Source: Thermodesulfobacteriota bacterium (GTDB taxonomy: Bacteria; Desulfobacterota; QYQD01). Taken from it: DNA of 11,644 bases. The notes under the pieces are model-generated. The model worked only from the letters and a program-made list of their open reading frames with translations. It was not told where the DNA came from and ran no database searches. The position numbers and the translations under genes were made by a program. Shown piece after piece: positions 1 through 6,201 of the stretch. Position 1 is the first letter of the stretch. Each line of letters opens with the position of its first letter. The stretch is from positions 1 through 11,644 of the forward strand of contig JASEGX010000063.1 in assembly GCA_030017815.1 (NCBI GenBank), given 5' to 3'.

Positions 1-26
1 GTTTTTCTGTGCTCTCTGTGGTTAAG
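1..26. repeat. Probable dispersed intergenic repeat fragment
   Basis: The first bases contain a CTGTG-CTCTCTGTGG-TTAA type sequence, built from two imperfect copies of a CTSTGTG-like unit, directly upstream of the first gene. From memory, similar short CTCTGTG-rich stretches recur between genes in some deltaproteobacterial genomes. Only one copy is present here, so dispersal cannot be shown from this window. Confidence 0.3.
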
Positions 27-51
27 AATCTAAAATAAGAAGGAAAATACC

Positions 52-1224
52 ATGAAATGTCCCAAATGTGGTTTTACTGGCCCGGATTACGCAGACTTGT
101 GCAAAAAATGCGACTATGATCTGATAGAGGCCAGGAAGTTATTAGGTATCCCACTGGTTAAGCCCGGCCAGGAATCTTTTTTATCACAACTTATGCGGCC
201 GGCAACCGGATCACGCGAAGGGCAAAAGGTTCCTGCCGCCGCTCCCAAGATATCCCCGCCTTCGGGAGAGGAGATATCCATGAGTTCTATTGAGCCAGCC
301 GAAGAGCCTCCACAGTCTCCGCCTATTGATCTCTCCCAGATTGATTTTTCAGACCTGGAAGATGAGGTCACGCCGGAACCAGAAACAACAGCAGAGGGAA
401 CGGCATCAAAAAACGAAGGGATGACCATGGCCGAAACAGACCTGGGGCTCTCGGAGATTGATCTATCAAATCTGGAGCTGGAATCTTCCACATCAGAAGA
501 GGTCGCGTCCGCAGAGAAGACAATAACCCCTCCCGCCGTAACAGATGAGATCAGTCTTGATGGATTACTCGAAGCCGAGGAGTCAGAGATACAATTTGAA
601 GAAATACTGAGCGACGAGAAAAGCCCGAAAGAAGATAAGGACACAAATGATGACCGTGATCTTCCCCCACCCTCTTCATCCGGCGCTGGCGAGACACCAA
701 AAAAGAGGGGCAAAAGGGGCGCTAAGGGCGGAGACTTTAAGTCTGGCCTGGAATTTTCCGGCGCTAACCTTTACCTCCAGCGGGCCGGTTTCTGGCAGAG
801 ATTGCTGGCCTTCTCCTTTGACTGCTGTCTCATCCACCTGATAATGCTGTTCTTCTTATTAGGAACGGCCATCGCCGTTAAACCCAGCCTGGACTATAGC
901 TCCGGTTTCTCCTGGCCATCGGCCTTACAACTGTTGGGTACGTTATTTTTGCCTTTTCAACTTACCATGCTTCTTACGGTAATCACCTATTTTACCTTTT
1001 TCCATGGATACACCGGACAGACGCCGGGCAAGCAACTCTTCGGCCTGAAGGTGGTCCACACCTCCGGGCTTCCCCTTACCTTTGGCCAGGCCTTTTTGCG
1101 CTGGGCCGGCTATATTCTCTCCTCATTGCCCCTGAATCTAGGGTTCCTTTGGGTGGCCTTCGACAAAAATAAACAGGGGTGGCATGATAAGCTGACGGAC
1201 ACTTACGTGATACGCACACTGTAA
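52..1224 (+). CDS. Zn-ribbon / acidic linker / RDD-domain membrane protein
   Basis: 390-residue inner-membrane protein of unknown physiological role. Residues 1-24 form a zinc-ribbon with CPKC and CKKC pairs (Cys3, Cys6, Cys17, Cys20). Residues ~50-215 are a low-complexity, acidic, Ser/Pro/Glu-rich linker, probably disordered. A basic patch (KKRGKRGAKGG, ~217-227) precedes the RDD domain at ~243-390. That domain has hydrophobic segments at about 252-277, 292-317 and 345-370, the GQTPGKQLFGLKVV loop, and a C-terminal HDKLTDTYVI motif typical of RDD proteins. The start is ATG with an AAGGA ribosome site just upstream. RDD proteins have been linked to ion transport or membrane stress, but no substrate can be deduced. 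The Zn-ribbon and linker presumably face the cytoplasm. The downstream neighbour is convergent, so the gene appears monocistronic as far as visible. Confidence 0.85.
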   Translation: MKCPKCGFTGPDYADLCKKCDYDLIEARKLLGIPLVKPGQESFLSQLMRPATGSREGQKVPAAAPKISPPSGEEISMSSIEPAEEPPQSPPIDLSQIDFSDLEDEVTPEPETTAEGTASKNEGMTMAETDLGLSEIDLSNLELESSTSEEVASAEKTITPPAVTDEISLDGLLEAEESEIQFEEILSDEKSPKEDKDTNDDRDLPPPSSSGAGETPKKRGKRGAKGGDFKSGLEFSGANLYLQRAGFWQRLLAFSFDCCLIHLIMLFFLLGTAIAVKPSLDYSSGFSWPSALQLLGTLFLPFQLTMLLTVITYFTFFHGYTGQTPGKQLFGLKVVHTSGLPLTFGQAFLRWAGYILSSLPLNLGFLWVAFDKNKQGWHDKLTDTYVIRTL

Positions 1225-1307
1225 GGCTATTAACCTGCCCGAATCCGCCGTGGCAGAAAAGACTTATGCCGAATATCACCCATTAAAGGGCAATTTCTGA
1301 GCATTCC

Positions 1308-1331
1308 TTTGAGCTTTGAGCTTTGAGCTTT
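1308..1331. repeat. TTTGAGC 7-bp tandem repeat (about 3.4 copies)
   Basis: Three exact head-to-tail copies of TTTGAGC followed by TTT lie in the gap between the convergent RDD and DUF1343 genes. The reverse complement of the same unit (GCTCAAA) recurs at 9987-10009, so this is a family of intergenic repeats rather than a chance run. Confidence 0.75.
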
Positions 1332-1348
1332 ATTACTAAGTACCCACA

Positions 1349-2533
1349 TCACTCGTACAGAAAAAATCGCCGGCGCAGTTCTTCAAATGAGGCCAGATCA
1401 TCCTCCCATGAGGCCGTCAAGTCAATGAGGTCGGCCCCTTCCTCCAAAGCACATCGGACGGCATCATCCCCCAGGATGAGATCAATAGGCAACTTTTCAT
1501 ACTCATATTCGTAAGGCGGCTGTCTCCAGGCAAAATTATCCGGGTAAAGGGATAGGATATCCTGAAGCAGACAGAGGGTGGTGTAGTAAGGGCTATAGAC
1601 CCGCGGATCGGTGACGTGGAGCTGAAGGCCACCGCAGACCTCGCCGGCCCATTTATGGAAGGTCGGCTGGAACCATGCCTCGCGAAAGATAGCGCCATCA
1701 ATGCGCCTTTTGGCAATTCTCTCTTTAAGCCGGGTCGATTCGATAAACGGCGCACCAAACAACTCAAAAGGCCGGGTAGTACCCCTGCCTTCAGAGACAT
1801 TCGTGCCCTCCCAGATTACCTGACCGGGATAGACCAATGCCGTATCCGGCGTGGGCATATTGGGCGAGGGCATGACCCAGGGAAGGCCGGTATTGGCAAA
1901 GAGCATATCCCGCCGCCAGCCCCGCATCGGCACAATCTCCAGATCGCAATCTACACCAAACCCCCCTTCCCAGAGCCTGGCTATCTCGCCTATGGTTAAA
2001 CCATGACGCATCGGGATGGGAAAGAGTCCGACAAAGGAGCGTAAATCCTCCTTCAAAAGGTTTCCTTCGGTCAAAAGGCCGCCTATTGGATTAGGCCGGT
2101 CCAGGATTACGACTTTCTTATCCCACTTTCCGGCTGCCTCCATGCAGTAGGCCAGGGTATAAATGAAGGTATAGACTCGCGTACCCACATCCTGCACGTC
2201 AACCAGGAGGACATCGATATGATCGAACATCTCCCGGGATGGTGTCCGGCTCTCGCCGTACAGGCTGAAGATGGGCACGTTTAAGAGCGGATCGCGGCTA
2301 TGGTCTGACTCGACCATGTTATCCTGCTTTTCGCCGCGAAAACCATGCTGGGGATTGAAAAAGGCCGCAAGCTGCCCTGGGAAGGCACGGGCCAGCAGTG
2401 TAGAGGTATGTTCAAAGCGGCTATCGACCGAGGCCTGATTGGCGAGGAGGCCTAAACGCGCCTCTTTGATCCATGTTGGCTGATCCTTCACCAACCGCTC
2501 TATGCCCAGTGCAACTGCCGGCACTATACTCAC
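1349..2533 (-). CDS. namZ: DUF1343 family protein, NamZ-type exo-beta-N-acetylmuramidase
   Basis: 394 residues, the usual length for the DUF1343 domain. Family motifs are clear: PQHGFRGE (61-68), DVQDVGTRVYT (112-122), LDRPNPIGG (144-152), a PMRHGLTIGE segment, MPSPNMPTPDTALVYPGQ, and TNVSEGRGTTRPFE. Characterised members (NamZ of Bacillus subtilis and Tannerella) remove N-acetylmuramic acid from the non-reducing end of peptidoglycan fragments, so a role in cell-wall recycling is inferred. Many members are exported, but the N-terminus here (MSIVPAVALGIERL) has no signal peptide, so a cytoplasmic location is likely unless the start is wrong. The start is GTG and overlaps the hisF stop by four bases (GTGA), implying translational coupling. 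The gene is last in the hisH-hisF unit. The exact substrate is not proven by sequence. Confidence 0.88.
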   Translation of the reverse strand: MSIVPAVALGIERLVKDQPTWIKEARLGLLANQASVDSRFEHTSTLLARAFPGQLAAFFNPQHGFRGEKQDNMVESDHSRDPLLNVPIFSLYGESRTPSREMFDHIDVLLVDVQDVGTRVYTFIYTLAYCMEAAGKWDKKVVILDRPNPIGGLLTEGNLLKEDLRSFVGLFPIPMRHGLTIGEIARLWEGGFGVDCDLEIVPMRGWRRDMLFANTGLPWVMPSPNMPTPDTALVYPGQVIWEGTNVSEGRGTTRPFELFGAPFIESTRLKERIAKRRIDGAIFREAWFQPTFHKWAGEVCGGLQLHVTDPRVYSPYYTTLCLLQDILSLYPDNFAWRQPPYEYEYEKLPIDLILGDDAVRCALEEGADLIDLTASWEDDLASFEELRRRFFLYE

Positions 2534-3309
2534 CAGTTAAGGCGGACCTTCACGCCTTTTTCGCTGAGATAGGACTTGATGTCCTTGATGCGGTAGTATC
2601 CATAATGGACCATGGAGGCAATCAGGGCCGCATCGGCATTGCCTGCGCTGAGGACATCGTAAAGATGTTCCGGGTTCCCGGCCCCGCCCGAGGCGATGAC
2701 CGGAATATTTACCGCTTCGGAGATGAGGCTGGTCAGGGTCAGTTCATAGCCATCCTGCGTGCCGTCCGCATCTATGGAGTTGAGGCAGATCTCGCCCGCG
2801 CCCAAATTTTCAGCCTCTTTTGCCCACCATAGGGCATCAATACCCATGTACGTCCGGCCGCCATGGATGACCATTTCGTAGCCAGAGGGGATTTTAGCCG
2901 ATTTTTCCACCTTCTTCACATCCATGCCCAGGACGATACACTGGCTGCCGAAGGCCTTCGCCCCTTCCGGGATGATACTGGGATTCTGTATGGCTGCCGT
3001 GTTAACGCTCACCTTCTCCGCACCGGCCAAGAGGACGGCCCGCATATCCTCTACCGTCCGTATCCCGCCCCCTACTGAAAAGGGTATGAATATCTCTTCG
3101 GCCACCCGGCGCACCACGTCGATCATGATGTCGCGTTTATCACTGGAGGCCGTGATGTCGTAAAAGACGATCTCATCCGCGCCCTCTTCATAATAGTGTC
3201 TGGCCATCTCCACCGGGTCGCCGATGTCTATGTTATCTTTAAATTGAATGCCTTTAGTCGTCCGGCCGGCCCGCACATCCAGGCAGGGAATAATACGTTT
3301 ACTGAGCAT
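2530..3309 (-). CDS. hisF: Imidazole glycerol phosphate synthase cyclase subunit HisF
   Basis: 259-residue (beta/alpha)8 barrel that converts PRFAR plus ammonia to imidazole glycerol phosphate and AICAR, in complex with HisH, in cytoplasmic histidine synthesis. The two catalytic aspartates are in their canonical places: Asp11 (IIPCLD) and Asp130 (IVLGMD). Phosphate-binding motifs SVGGGIRT, NSIDADGTQDGYE and VIASGGAG are present. An open frame extends 40 codons upstream, but that stretch is antisense-like sequence inside hisH. The ATG at 3309, giving MLSKRIIPCLD, matches the family start and is chosen. hisF overlaps hisH by 11 bases and the downstream DUF1343 gene by 4. The VRAGRTTKGIQF loop differs from the common DGRVVKG form but keeps the surrounding motif. 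Confidence 0.97.
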   Translation of the reverse strand: MLSKRIIPCLDVRAGRTTKGIQFKDNIDIGDPVEMARHYYEEGADEIVFYDITASSDKRDIMIDVVRRVAEEIFIPFSVGGGIRTVEDMRAVLLAGAEKVSVNTAAIQNPSIIPEGAKAFGSQCIVLGMDVKKVEKSAKIPSGYEMVIHGGRTYMGIDALWWAKEAENLGAGEICLNSIDADGTQDGYELTLTSLISEAVNIPVIASGGAGNPEHLYDVLSAGNADAALIASMVHYGYYRIKDIKSYLSEKGVKVRLNW

Positions 3310-3931
3310 AGCCATCCCACCGACAAAAATTATCCAAGACCTTAAGGCCCACCCGGCCGCTCTTCTCCGGGTGACACTGCAGGGCCACCAGGTTTTTATA
3401 AGCCACGGCCGAGGCAAATTCCAGTCCATAACCGGTCAGGCCGACGATATAACTATCATCCACCGGGACCGGATAATAAGAGTGGACAAAATAGAATTCG
3501 CTCCCGGCCTCCACACCCGAAAATACCGGGTGTGGCCGGACGATCTTCATCCTATTCCAGCCCATGTGCGGTATCTTGAGGCGGGTATCACCCTCCATAA
3601 GCGGCTGGGGAAACAGCCTCACCCGGCCGGGGACAAGCCCCAGGCAGGTCGTATCATTTTCCTCGCTGTACTCAAGGATAATCTGAGTCCCCAGGCAGAT
3701 GCCCAGGATGGGCTTCCCACCCAGAAAGGCCTCTCGTATAAGGTTATCCAGACCCAGGGCCTTTAAATCGGCCATGGCCTGCCCGGCCGCGCCTACGCCA
3801 GGAAAAATAATCCGTTCCGCATTCTTAATATCCCCGGCCTTATTAGTCACTTTGCAAGGATACCCTAATTTCCTGACCGCCCTCTCCACACTGGTCAGAT
3901 TCCCTGCCTTATAGTCGATAATCGCTATCAT
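3299..3931 (-). CDS. hisH: Imidazole glycerol phosphate synthase glutaminase subunit HisH
   Basis: 210-residue class I glutamine amidotransferase that hydrolyses glutamine and channels ammonia to HisF. The triad is intact: Cys79 in GICLGTQ, and His187 and Glu189 in CHPEKSG. The oxyanion-strand region (FPGVGAAGQAM, ~43-53), PHMGWN (121-126) and YFVHSYYP (147-154) are typical. ATG start with an AGGA site about 9 bases upstream. It is the first visible gene of hisH-hisF-namZ. No other his gene is adjacent, so the rest of the pathway must lie elsewhere in the genome. Confidence 0.97.
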   Translation of the reverse strand: MIAIIDYKAGNLTSVERAVRKLGYPCKVTNKAGDIKNAERIIFPGVGAAGQAMADLKALGLDNLIREAFLGGKPILGICLGTQIILEYSEENDTTCLGLVPGRVRLFPQPLMEGDTRLKIPHMGWNRMKIVRPHPVFSGVEAGSEFYFVHSYYPVPVDDSYIVGLTGYGLEFASAVAYKNLVALQCHPEKSGRVGLKVLDNFCRWDGYAQ

Positions 3932-4000
3932 TGCGAAATTCCTATCCGATGAATCTGAACACTATCTCAAATAGACCGTATCCTAAAAGGCTTTTTTGAT

Positions 4001-4021
4001 AATCTGCGCGCATCTGCGTCC
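4001..4021. repeat. ATCTGCGTC-type repeat, copy 1
   Basis: A 21-base stretch reading AATCTGCG, then CGC, then ATCTGCGTCC. It matches the reverse complement of 10530-10550 with two mismatches, so it is one copy of an intergenic repeat family. It sits in the 5' region of hisH. No mobile-element gene is nearby. Confidence 0.6.
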
Positions 4022-4030
4022 AGAACTAAA

Positions 4031-4059
4031 ACCATACAAATTCAGTGTTTGTTTTGCAA
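4031..4059 (-). promoter_or_regulatory. Candidate sigma70 promoter for hisH-hisF-namZ
   Basis: On the minus strand TTGCAA and TATGGT are separated by exactly 17 bases, each matching four of six consensus positions. Transcription would start near 4024 and give a roughly 90-base leader before the hisH ATG at 3931. This is pattern matching only, and the hexamers are moderate. Confidence 0.3.
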
Positions 4060-4109
4060 GGAGAAAGATAGGGCGGTTCCTGACTTAGGCTCTTATAAAG
4101 TTACAGTTT

Positions 4110-4382
4110 TCAACGGCATCCCGCCCACCTGTTTTTCAGCCCTAGTGGGATATCCCTCCACCCCCAGAAAATCCCTGTAGGGTCCTCATCTATCTCAGCT
4201 AATATCTTGTCTATACTTTTTGTGCTATAGTGTGTATGTATAGTAACACCACCATGCCAACCGGACATTTCTAAATTGGCTTGACATTCCGCAGCTTTTT
4301 TGTTGCATTTCCCTCCAGAATAGTGTCTAATGCCAACAAGAGTTTGTTTTGTCCGGATTTGCCTTACTGCAAAGGCTGTCAT
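4110..4382 (-). CDS. Doubtful 90-residue hypothetical protein
   Basis: An open frame starting with ATG and ending with TGA. The product has a Cys/Lys-rich middle (GGKCNKKAAEC), a GWHGGVTIHTHY segment, then an acidic helix-like part and FWGWRDIPLG. I recognise no family. In favour of coding: it fills most of an otherwise empty 519-base gap, and its composition is protein-like. Against: there is no ribosome site before the ATG, codons are richer in A/T-ending forms than in the neighbours, and the start codon lies in the loop of a terminator-like hairpin read on the other strand. It could be a transferred or decaying gene, or non-coding. Confidence 0.3.
   Translation of the reverse strand: MTAFAVRQIRTKQTLVGIRHYSGGKCNKKAAECQANLEMSGWHGGVTIHTHYSTKSIDKILAEIDEDPTGIFWGWRDIPLGLKNRWAGCR
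4281..4309 (+). promoter_or_regulatory. Candidate promoter for the cspA leader or a small RNA
   Basis: A perfect TTGACA (4281-4286) is followed after 17 bases by TGCATT (4304-4309), preceded by TGT as in extended -10 promoters. The -10 matches only three of six bases, and the TG extension partly compensates. Transcription would begin near 4316, about 135 bases before the cold-shock start codon. Long leaders are known for cold-shock genes. Inferred from pattern only. Confidence 0.35.
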
Positions 4383-4401
4383 GGCCGATGCAGTTTTTTT
4401 T
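4366..4401 (+). terminator. Rho-independent terminator-like hairpin upstream of cspA
   Basis: ACTGCA (4366-4371) pairs with TGCAGT (4389-4394), and GGC (4374-4376) with GCC (4384-4386). An AA/GA internal loop lies between the two stems and the apical loop is TGTCATG. Eight T residues (4394-4401) end the element, the first of them in the stem. The orientation is plus strand, and the hairpin ends 49 bases before the cold-shock ATG. No plus-strand gene lies upstream to be terminated, so it may be an attenuator in the cspA leader or the 3' end of a small RNA started near 4316. Confidence 0.5.
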
Positions 4402-4450
4402 GCCCGGATAGATACTTACTCAAAGCCATTATGGAAAGGAGGTGAAATAA

Positions 4451-4654
4451 ATGGCTAAAGGATCTGTAAAATGGTTCAATGACAGCAAAGGCTTCGGCTT
4501 TATCTCCCAGGAAGACGGTACAGATGTATTTGTGCACTTTTCCGCTATCGCGGGCGACGGGTTTAAGTCCTTAAGGGAAGGCGAGCAGGTGACCTTCGAT
4601 CTGGCCGAAGGCAAAAAGGGCCTTCAGGCAGTGAACGTTTCCGTAACGGAATAA
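4451..4654 (+). CDS. CspA-family cold-shock protein
   Basis: 67-residue single OB-fold protein that binds single-stranded RNA and DNA and melts RNA secondary structure in the cytoplasm. It shows the family start MAKGSVKWFN, RNP1 KGFGFI, RNP2 VFVHFSAI, and the ending QVTFDLAEGKKGLQAVNV. Length and motifs are standard. A strong ribosome site (GGAGG, about 8 bases upstream) precedes the ATG. It is followed 87 bases later by an RRM-type RNA-binding gene on the same strand. A terminator-like hairpin lies immediately upstream, suggesting leader-level control. Which csp paralogue it is cannot be told, so no symbol is given. Confidence 0.96.
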   Translation: MAKGSVKWFNDSKGFGFISQEDGTDVFVHFSAIAGDGFKSLREGEQVTFDLAEGKKGLQAVNVSVTE

Positions 4655-4668
4655 ACAAGACACTAAGA

Positions 4669-4724
4669 ATATCCGAACGGAGAAAGCTGCTCTGATAAAT
4701 ACCGGTTATTCTCCGTTTGGATAT
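4669..4724 (+). promoter_or_regulatory. 16-bp intercistronic stem-loop between cspA and the RRM gene
   Basis: Arms 4669-4684 and 4709-4724 are complementary along all 16 positions with a single G-U wobble, enclosing a 24-base loop. There is no T tract. The 3' arm ends four to five bases before the ribosome site (AGGAG) of the RRM gene. This suggests an mRNA-stabilising or processing stem, or a structure that modulates translation of the downstream gene, rather than a terminator. Confidence 0.6.
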
Positions 4725-4741
4725 AAAAGGAGCGATTGGAA

Positions 4742-5101
4742 ATGAAAATATACGTTGGCAACTTGTCCTACGAGACAAGTGAAAATGATTTACGGGAGGA
4801 ATTTAGCGCCTTTGGCGAGACTACATCCGTAGAGATCGTTAAAGATAAATACTCCGGTCAGTCCCGGGGCTTTGCATTTGTCGAGATGTCAGACGCCAAG
4901 GAAGCCCAGTCTGCGATTGACGCCCTAAACAACAAGGAGCTCAAGGGACGCAACCTGAGCGTGAACGAGGCGCGCCCCAGGCCCGCAAGGACCACTGGCG
5001 GATATGGTGGCGGTGGAGGCTATTCGGGTGGCCGTGGCGGCAGCGGCAGAGGCGGAAGCGGAAGGGGGTCAGGTTTCGGAGGGAATAGAGGCAGAAGATA
5101 A
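4742..5101 (+). CDS. RRM-domain RNA-binding protein with Gly/Arg-rich tail
   Basis: 119 residues. Residues 1-76 form one RNA recognition motif, with RNP2 IYVGNL (3-8) and RNP1 RGFAFVEM (42-49), whose aromatic residues contact RNA bases. Residues 84-119 are a Gly/Arg/Ser-rich tail with RGG-like repeats, as in the bacterial Rbp proteins of cyanobacteria and Desulfobacterota. These are cytoplasmic and often cold-responsive. The ATG at 4742 is preferred over an in-frame TTG six bases upstream, because AGGAG lies about 9 bases before the ATG and the family starts with MKIYVGNL. The pairing with cspA suggests a joint role in RNA remodelling. Confidence 0.93.
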   Translation: MKIYVGNLSYETSENDLREEFSAFGETTSVEIVKDKYSGQSRGFAFVEMSDAKEAQSAIDALNNKELKGRNLSVNEARPRPARTTGGYGGGGGYSGGRGGSGRGGSGRGSGFGGNRGRR

Positions 5102-5160
5102 AAACAGAAGCCCTTCCGAGCCGTCATATTTCTGGCATAAGATAGATCCGGAGCCGGGGA

Positions 5161-5185
5161 GCGCCGGGAAGCAGGTTACCGGCGC
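5161..5185. other. GC-rich hairpin in the gap after the RRM gene
   Basis: GCGCCGG (5161-5167) and CCGGCGC (5179-5185) form a perfect 7-bp stem with an 11-base loop inside the 179-base gap before the next small gene. With no T run it is not an intrinsic terminator. The rest of the gap shows nothing recognisable. An open frame that runs through it overlaps the RRM tail out of frame and looks spurious. Confidence 0.35.
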
Positions 5186-5280
5186 CCGCGCTACCCATCC
5201 GGGAATCTGGCTGGCAGGACCCAAGGTAAGTCTCGTGAACTATAAAGACGAATCACCAGCGGAATAATTGGGAGCAAAAT

Positions 5281-5499
5281 TTGGCAAAAAAATCAAGTAG
5301 TACCTTCGAGAAACGGCAAAAGGAGAAAAAACGGCAGCAGAAACAAGAAGCTAAGAGATCCAGACGACTTGAAGCCAAGCAGCATAAAGCCGATGCAGAG
5401 CCGAAGTCTGGCGATCAAGACCCGGATATTGCCGGCATTCTCCCCGGCCCTCAGCCTCTGCCGGAGCAATGGGGTGAAAGCAACAACGATGATGAATAA
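5281..5499 (+). CDS. Small Lys/Arg/Glu-rich protein of unknown function
   Basis: 72-residue protein beginning MAKKSSSTFEKRQKEKKRQQ. Residues 5-40 are very rich in Lys, Arg, Gln and Glu and predicted helical, possibly a nucleic-acid- or ribosome-binding helix. The C-terminal half is acidic and Pro-rich (ILPGPQPLPEQWGE). The start is TTG, supported by GGGAG six bases upstream. No ATG offers a better match to the charged N-terminus. It sits on the same strand after cspA and the RRM gene, so an RNA-related job is a reasonable guess. No enzymatic motif, cysteine or membrane segment is present. Confidence 0.75.
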   Translation: MAKKSSSTFEKRQKEKKRQQKQEAKRSRRLEAKQHKADAEPKSGDQDPDIAGILPGPQPLPEQWGESNNDDE

Positions 5500-5554
5500 C
5501 CCCATAGCCCGGACGTAACGCAAGTTCCTATACGGTCGTAGCCCCTTCACAATT

Positions 5555-5821
5555 TTAGCTGACTAATCGTAGACGGAATGGGGCACACGCCTTTTTTTCC
5601 ACCACATACCACCCCCCGATGGGGACTTTTTCCGCGGGCTTGAGCGGACCAAAATGCGGAGCGGTTGCTCCCGCCGGAACAGTAGCTCGATAGAAAATCT
5701 CTTCGCCTGCATCATAACGATACAGATAGAAATGACCGGCAGTTGATAGGTCAAAGTTTTCGTAAATCCACAGCCCCGGATCTCGAATAATCTCATACAG
5801 GTTGTATTCCTGGTCATCCAT
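5555..5821 (-). CDS. Hypothetical protein, 88 residues
   Basis: Unrecognised small soluble protein starting MDDQEYNLYEIIRDPGLWIY. It is rich in aromatic residues (LWIYENFD, HFYLYRYD, IFYRAT) and ends in a basic, beta-like stretch (IGGWYVVEKKACAPFRL). The ATG at 5821 has GGAG seven bases upstream and is preferred to a TTG two codons earlier. It lies 20 bases after the stop of another small minus-strand gene, so the two probably form an operon, and it is convergent with the Lys/Arg-rich gene. Codon use and the ribosome site support a real gene. No function can be given. Confidence 0.65.
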   Translation of the reverse strand: MDDQEYNLYEIIRDPGLWIYENFDLSTAGHFYLYRYDAGEEIFYRATVPAGATAPHFGPLKPAEKVPIGGWYVVEKKACAPFRLRLVS

Positions 5822-5841
5822 ATTCAAACTCCGTATTTATT

Positions 5842-6021
5842 TCAGGCCCTTTTGTTATTAACCATACGTGCGATCTTTCTGTCAAGCCCGGACCAATATA
5901 CACCCCCAAACCGATCCTTCAGGCGCCCATATAGGTCGTCAAGATGGTAGACGCCTATTTCGCCACGCAACTTAATAATACCTTCTGTCTGTTCCTGACA
6001 CGGAGAATGTGTATCAGCCAT
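5842..6021 (-). CDS. Hypothetical protein, 59 residues
   Basis: A short open frame from ATG at 6021 to TGA at 5842, product MADTHSPCQEQTEGIIKLRG... ending RKIARMVNNKRA. The middle (GVYHLDDLYGRLKDRFGGVYWSG) looks like a genuine helical, soluble protein with a basic C-terminus and one cysteine (Cys8). No family is recognised. Codon choice resembles the neighbours, and the downstream 88-residue gene follows after 20 bases on the same strand, supporting a two-gene unit. Against it, no clear ribosome site precedes the ATG. Confidence 0.5.
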   Translation of the reverse strand: MADTHSPCQEQTEGIIKLRGEIGVYHLDDLYGRLKDRFGGVYWSGLDRKIARMVNNKRA

Positions 6022-6049
6022 TGAATTCTAGCGGTCTTACATTTCTAAT
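6021..6049 (+). promoter_or_regulatory. Candidate sigma70 promoter for the phosphoesterase/GRE block
   Basis: TTGAAT (6021-6026), a 17-base spacer and TCTAAT (6044-6049) match the consensus at four and five of six positions. Transcription would start near 6056, leaving a leader of about 145 bases before the ATG at 6202. The -35 box touches the start codon of the divergent 59-residue gene. Pattern-based only. Confidence 0.4.
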
Positions 6050-6201
6050 GATTTATTATGGCTTTTCGGCTAATGGAAGGACTTACTTAAGCGAAAAGGA
6101 TTTTTTTCTATCTCGGGTTACGGGGGCGGACGTGAGGTAAAAAAAAGTTAATAGACACACGGAACTTTCAGGCGTAAAATGCCTAAAAGGAGGAATCGGC
6201 C

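Noticed and set aside
114..713. Long minus-strand open frame opposite the RDD gene (199 codons)
   Set aside because: Ser-rich low-complexity product arising from the antisense of the acidic linker. No ribosome site and no domain.
1225..1348. Bidirectional terminator between the convergent RDD and DUF1343 genes
   Set aside because: No stem followed by a T run was found. The gap holds only the TTTGAGC repeat and unremarkable sequence.
3310..3429. 40-codon N-terminal extension of HisF
   Set aside because: It lies inside hisH in another frame, has no family similarity, and the conserved HisF start is at 3309.
5004..5267. Plus-strand frame overlapping the RRM tail (87 codons)
   Set aside because: Its Ala/Glu-rich start is a frame-shifted reading of the Gly-rich repeats. 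The rest shows no domain or ribosome site.
5102..5280. Riboswitch in the GC-rich gap after the RRM gene
   Set aside because: A hairpin is present, but I could not match any riboswitch consensus core, and there is no terminator or sequestered ribosome site.
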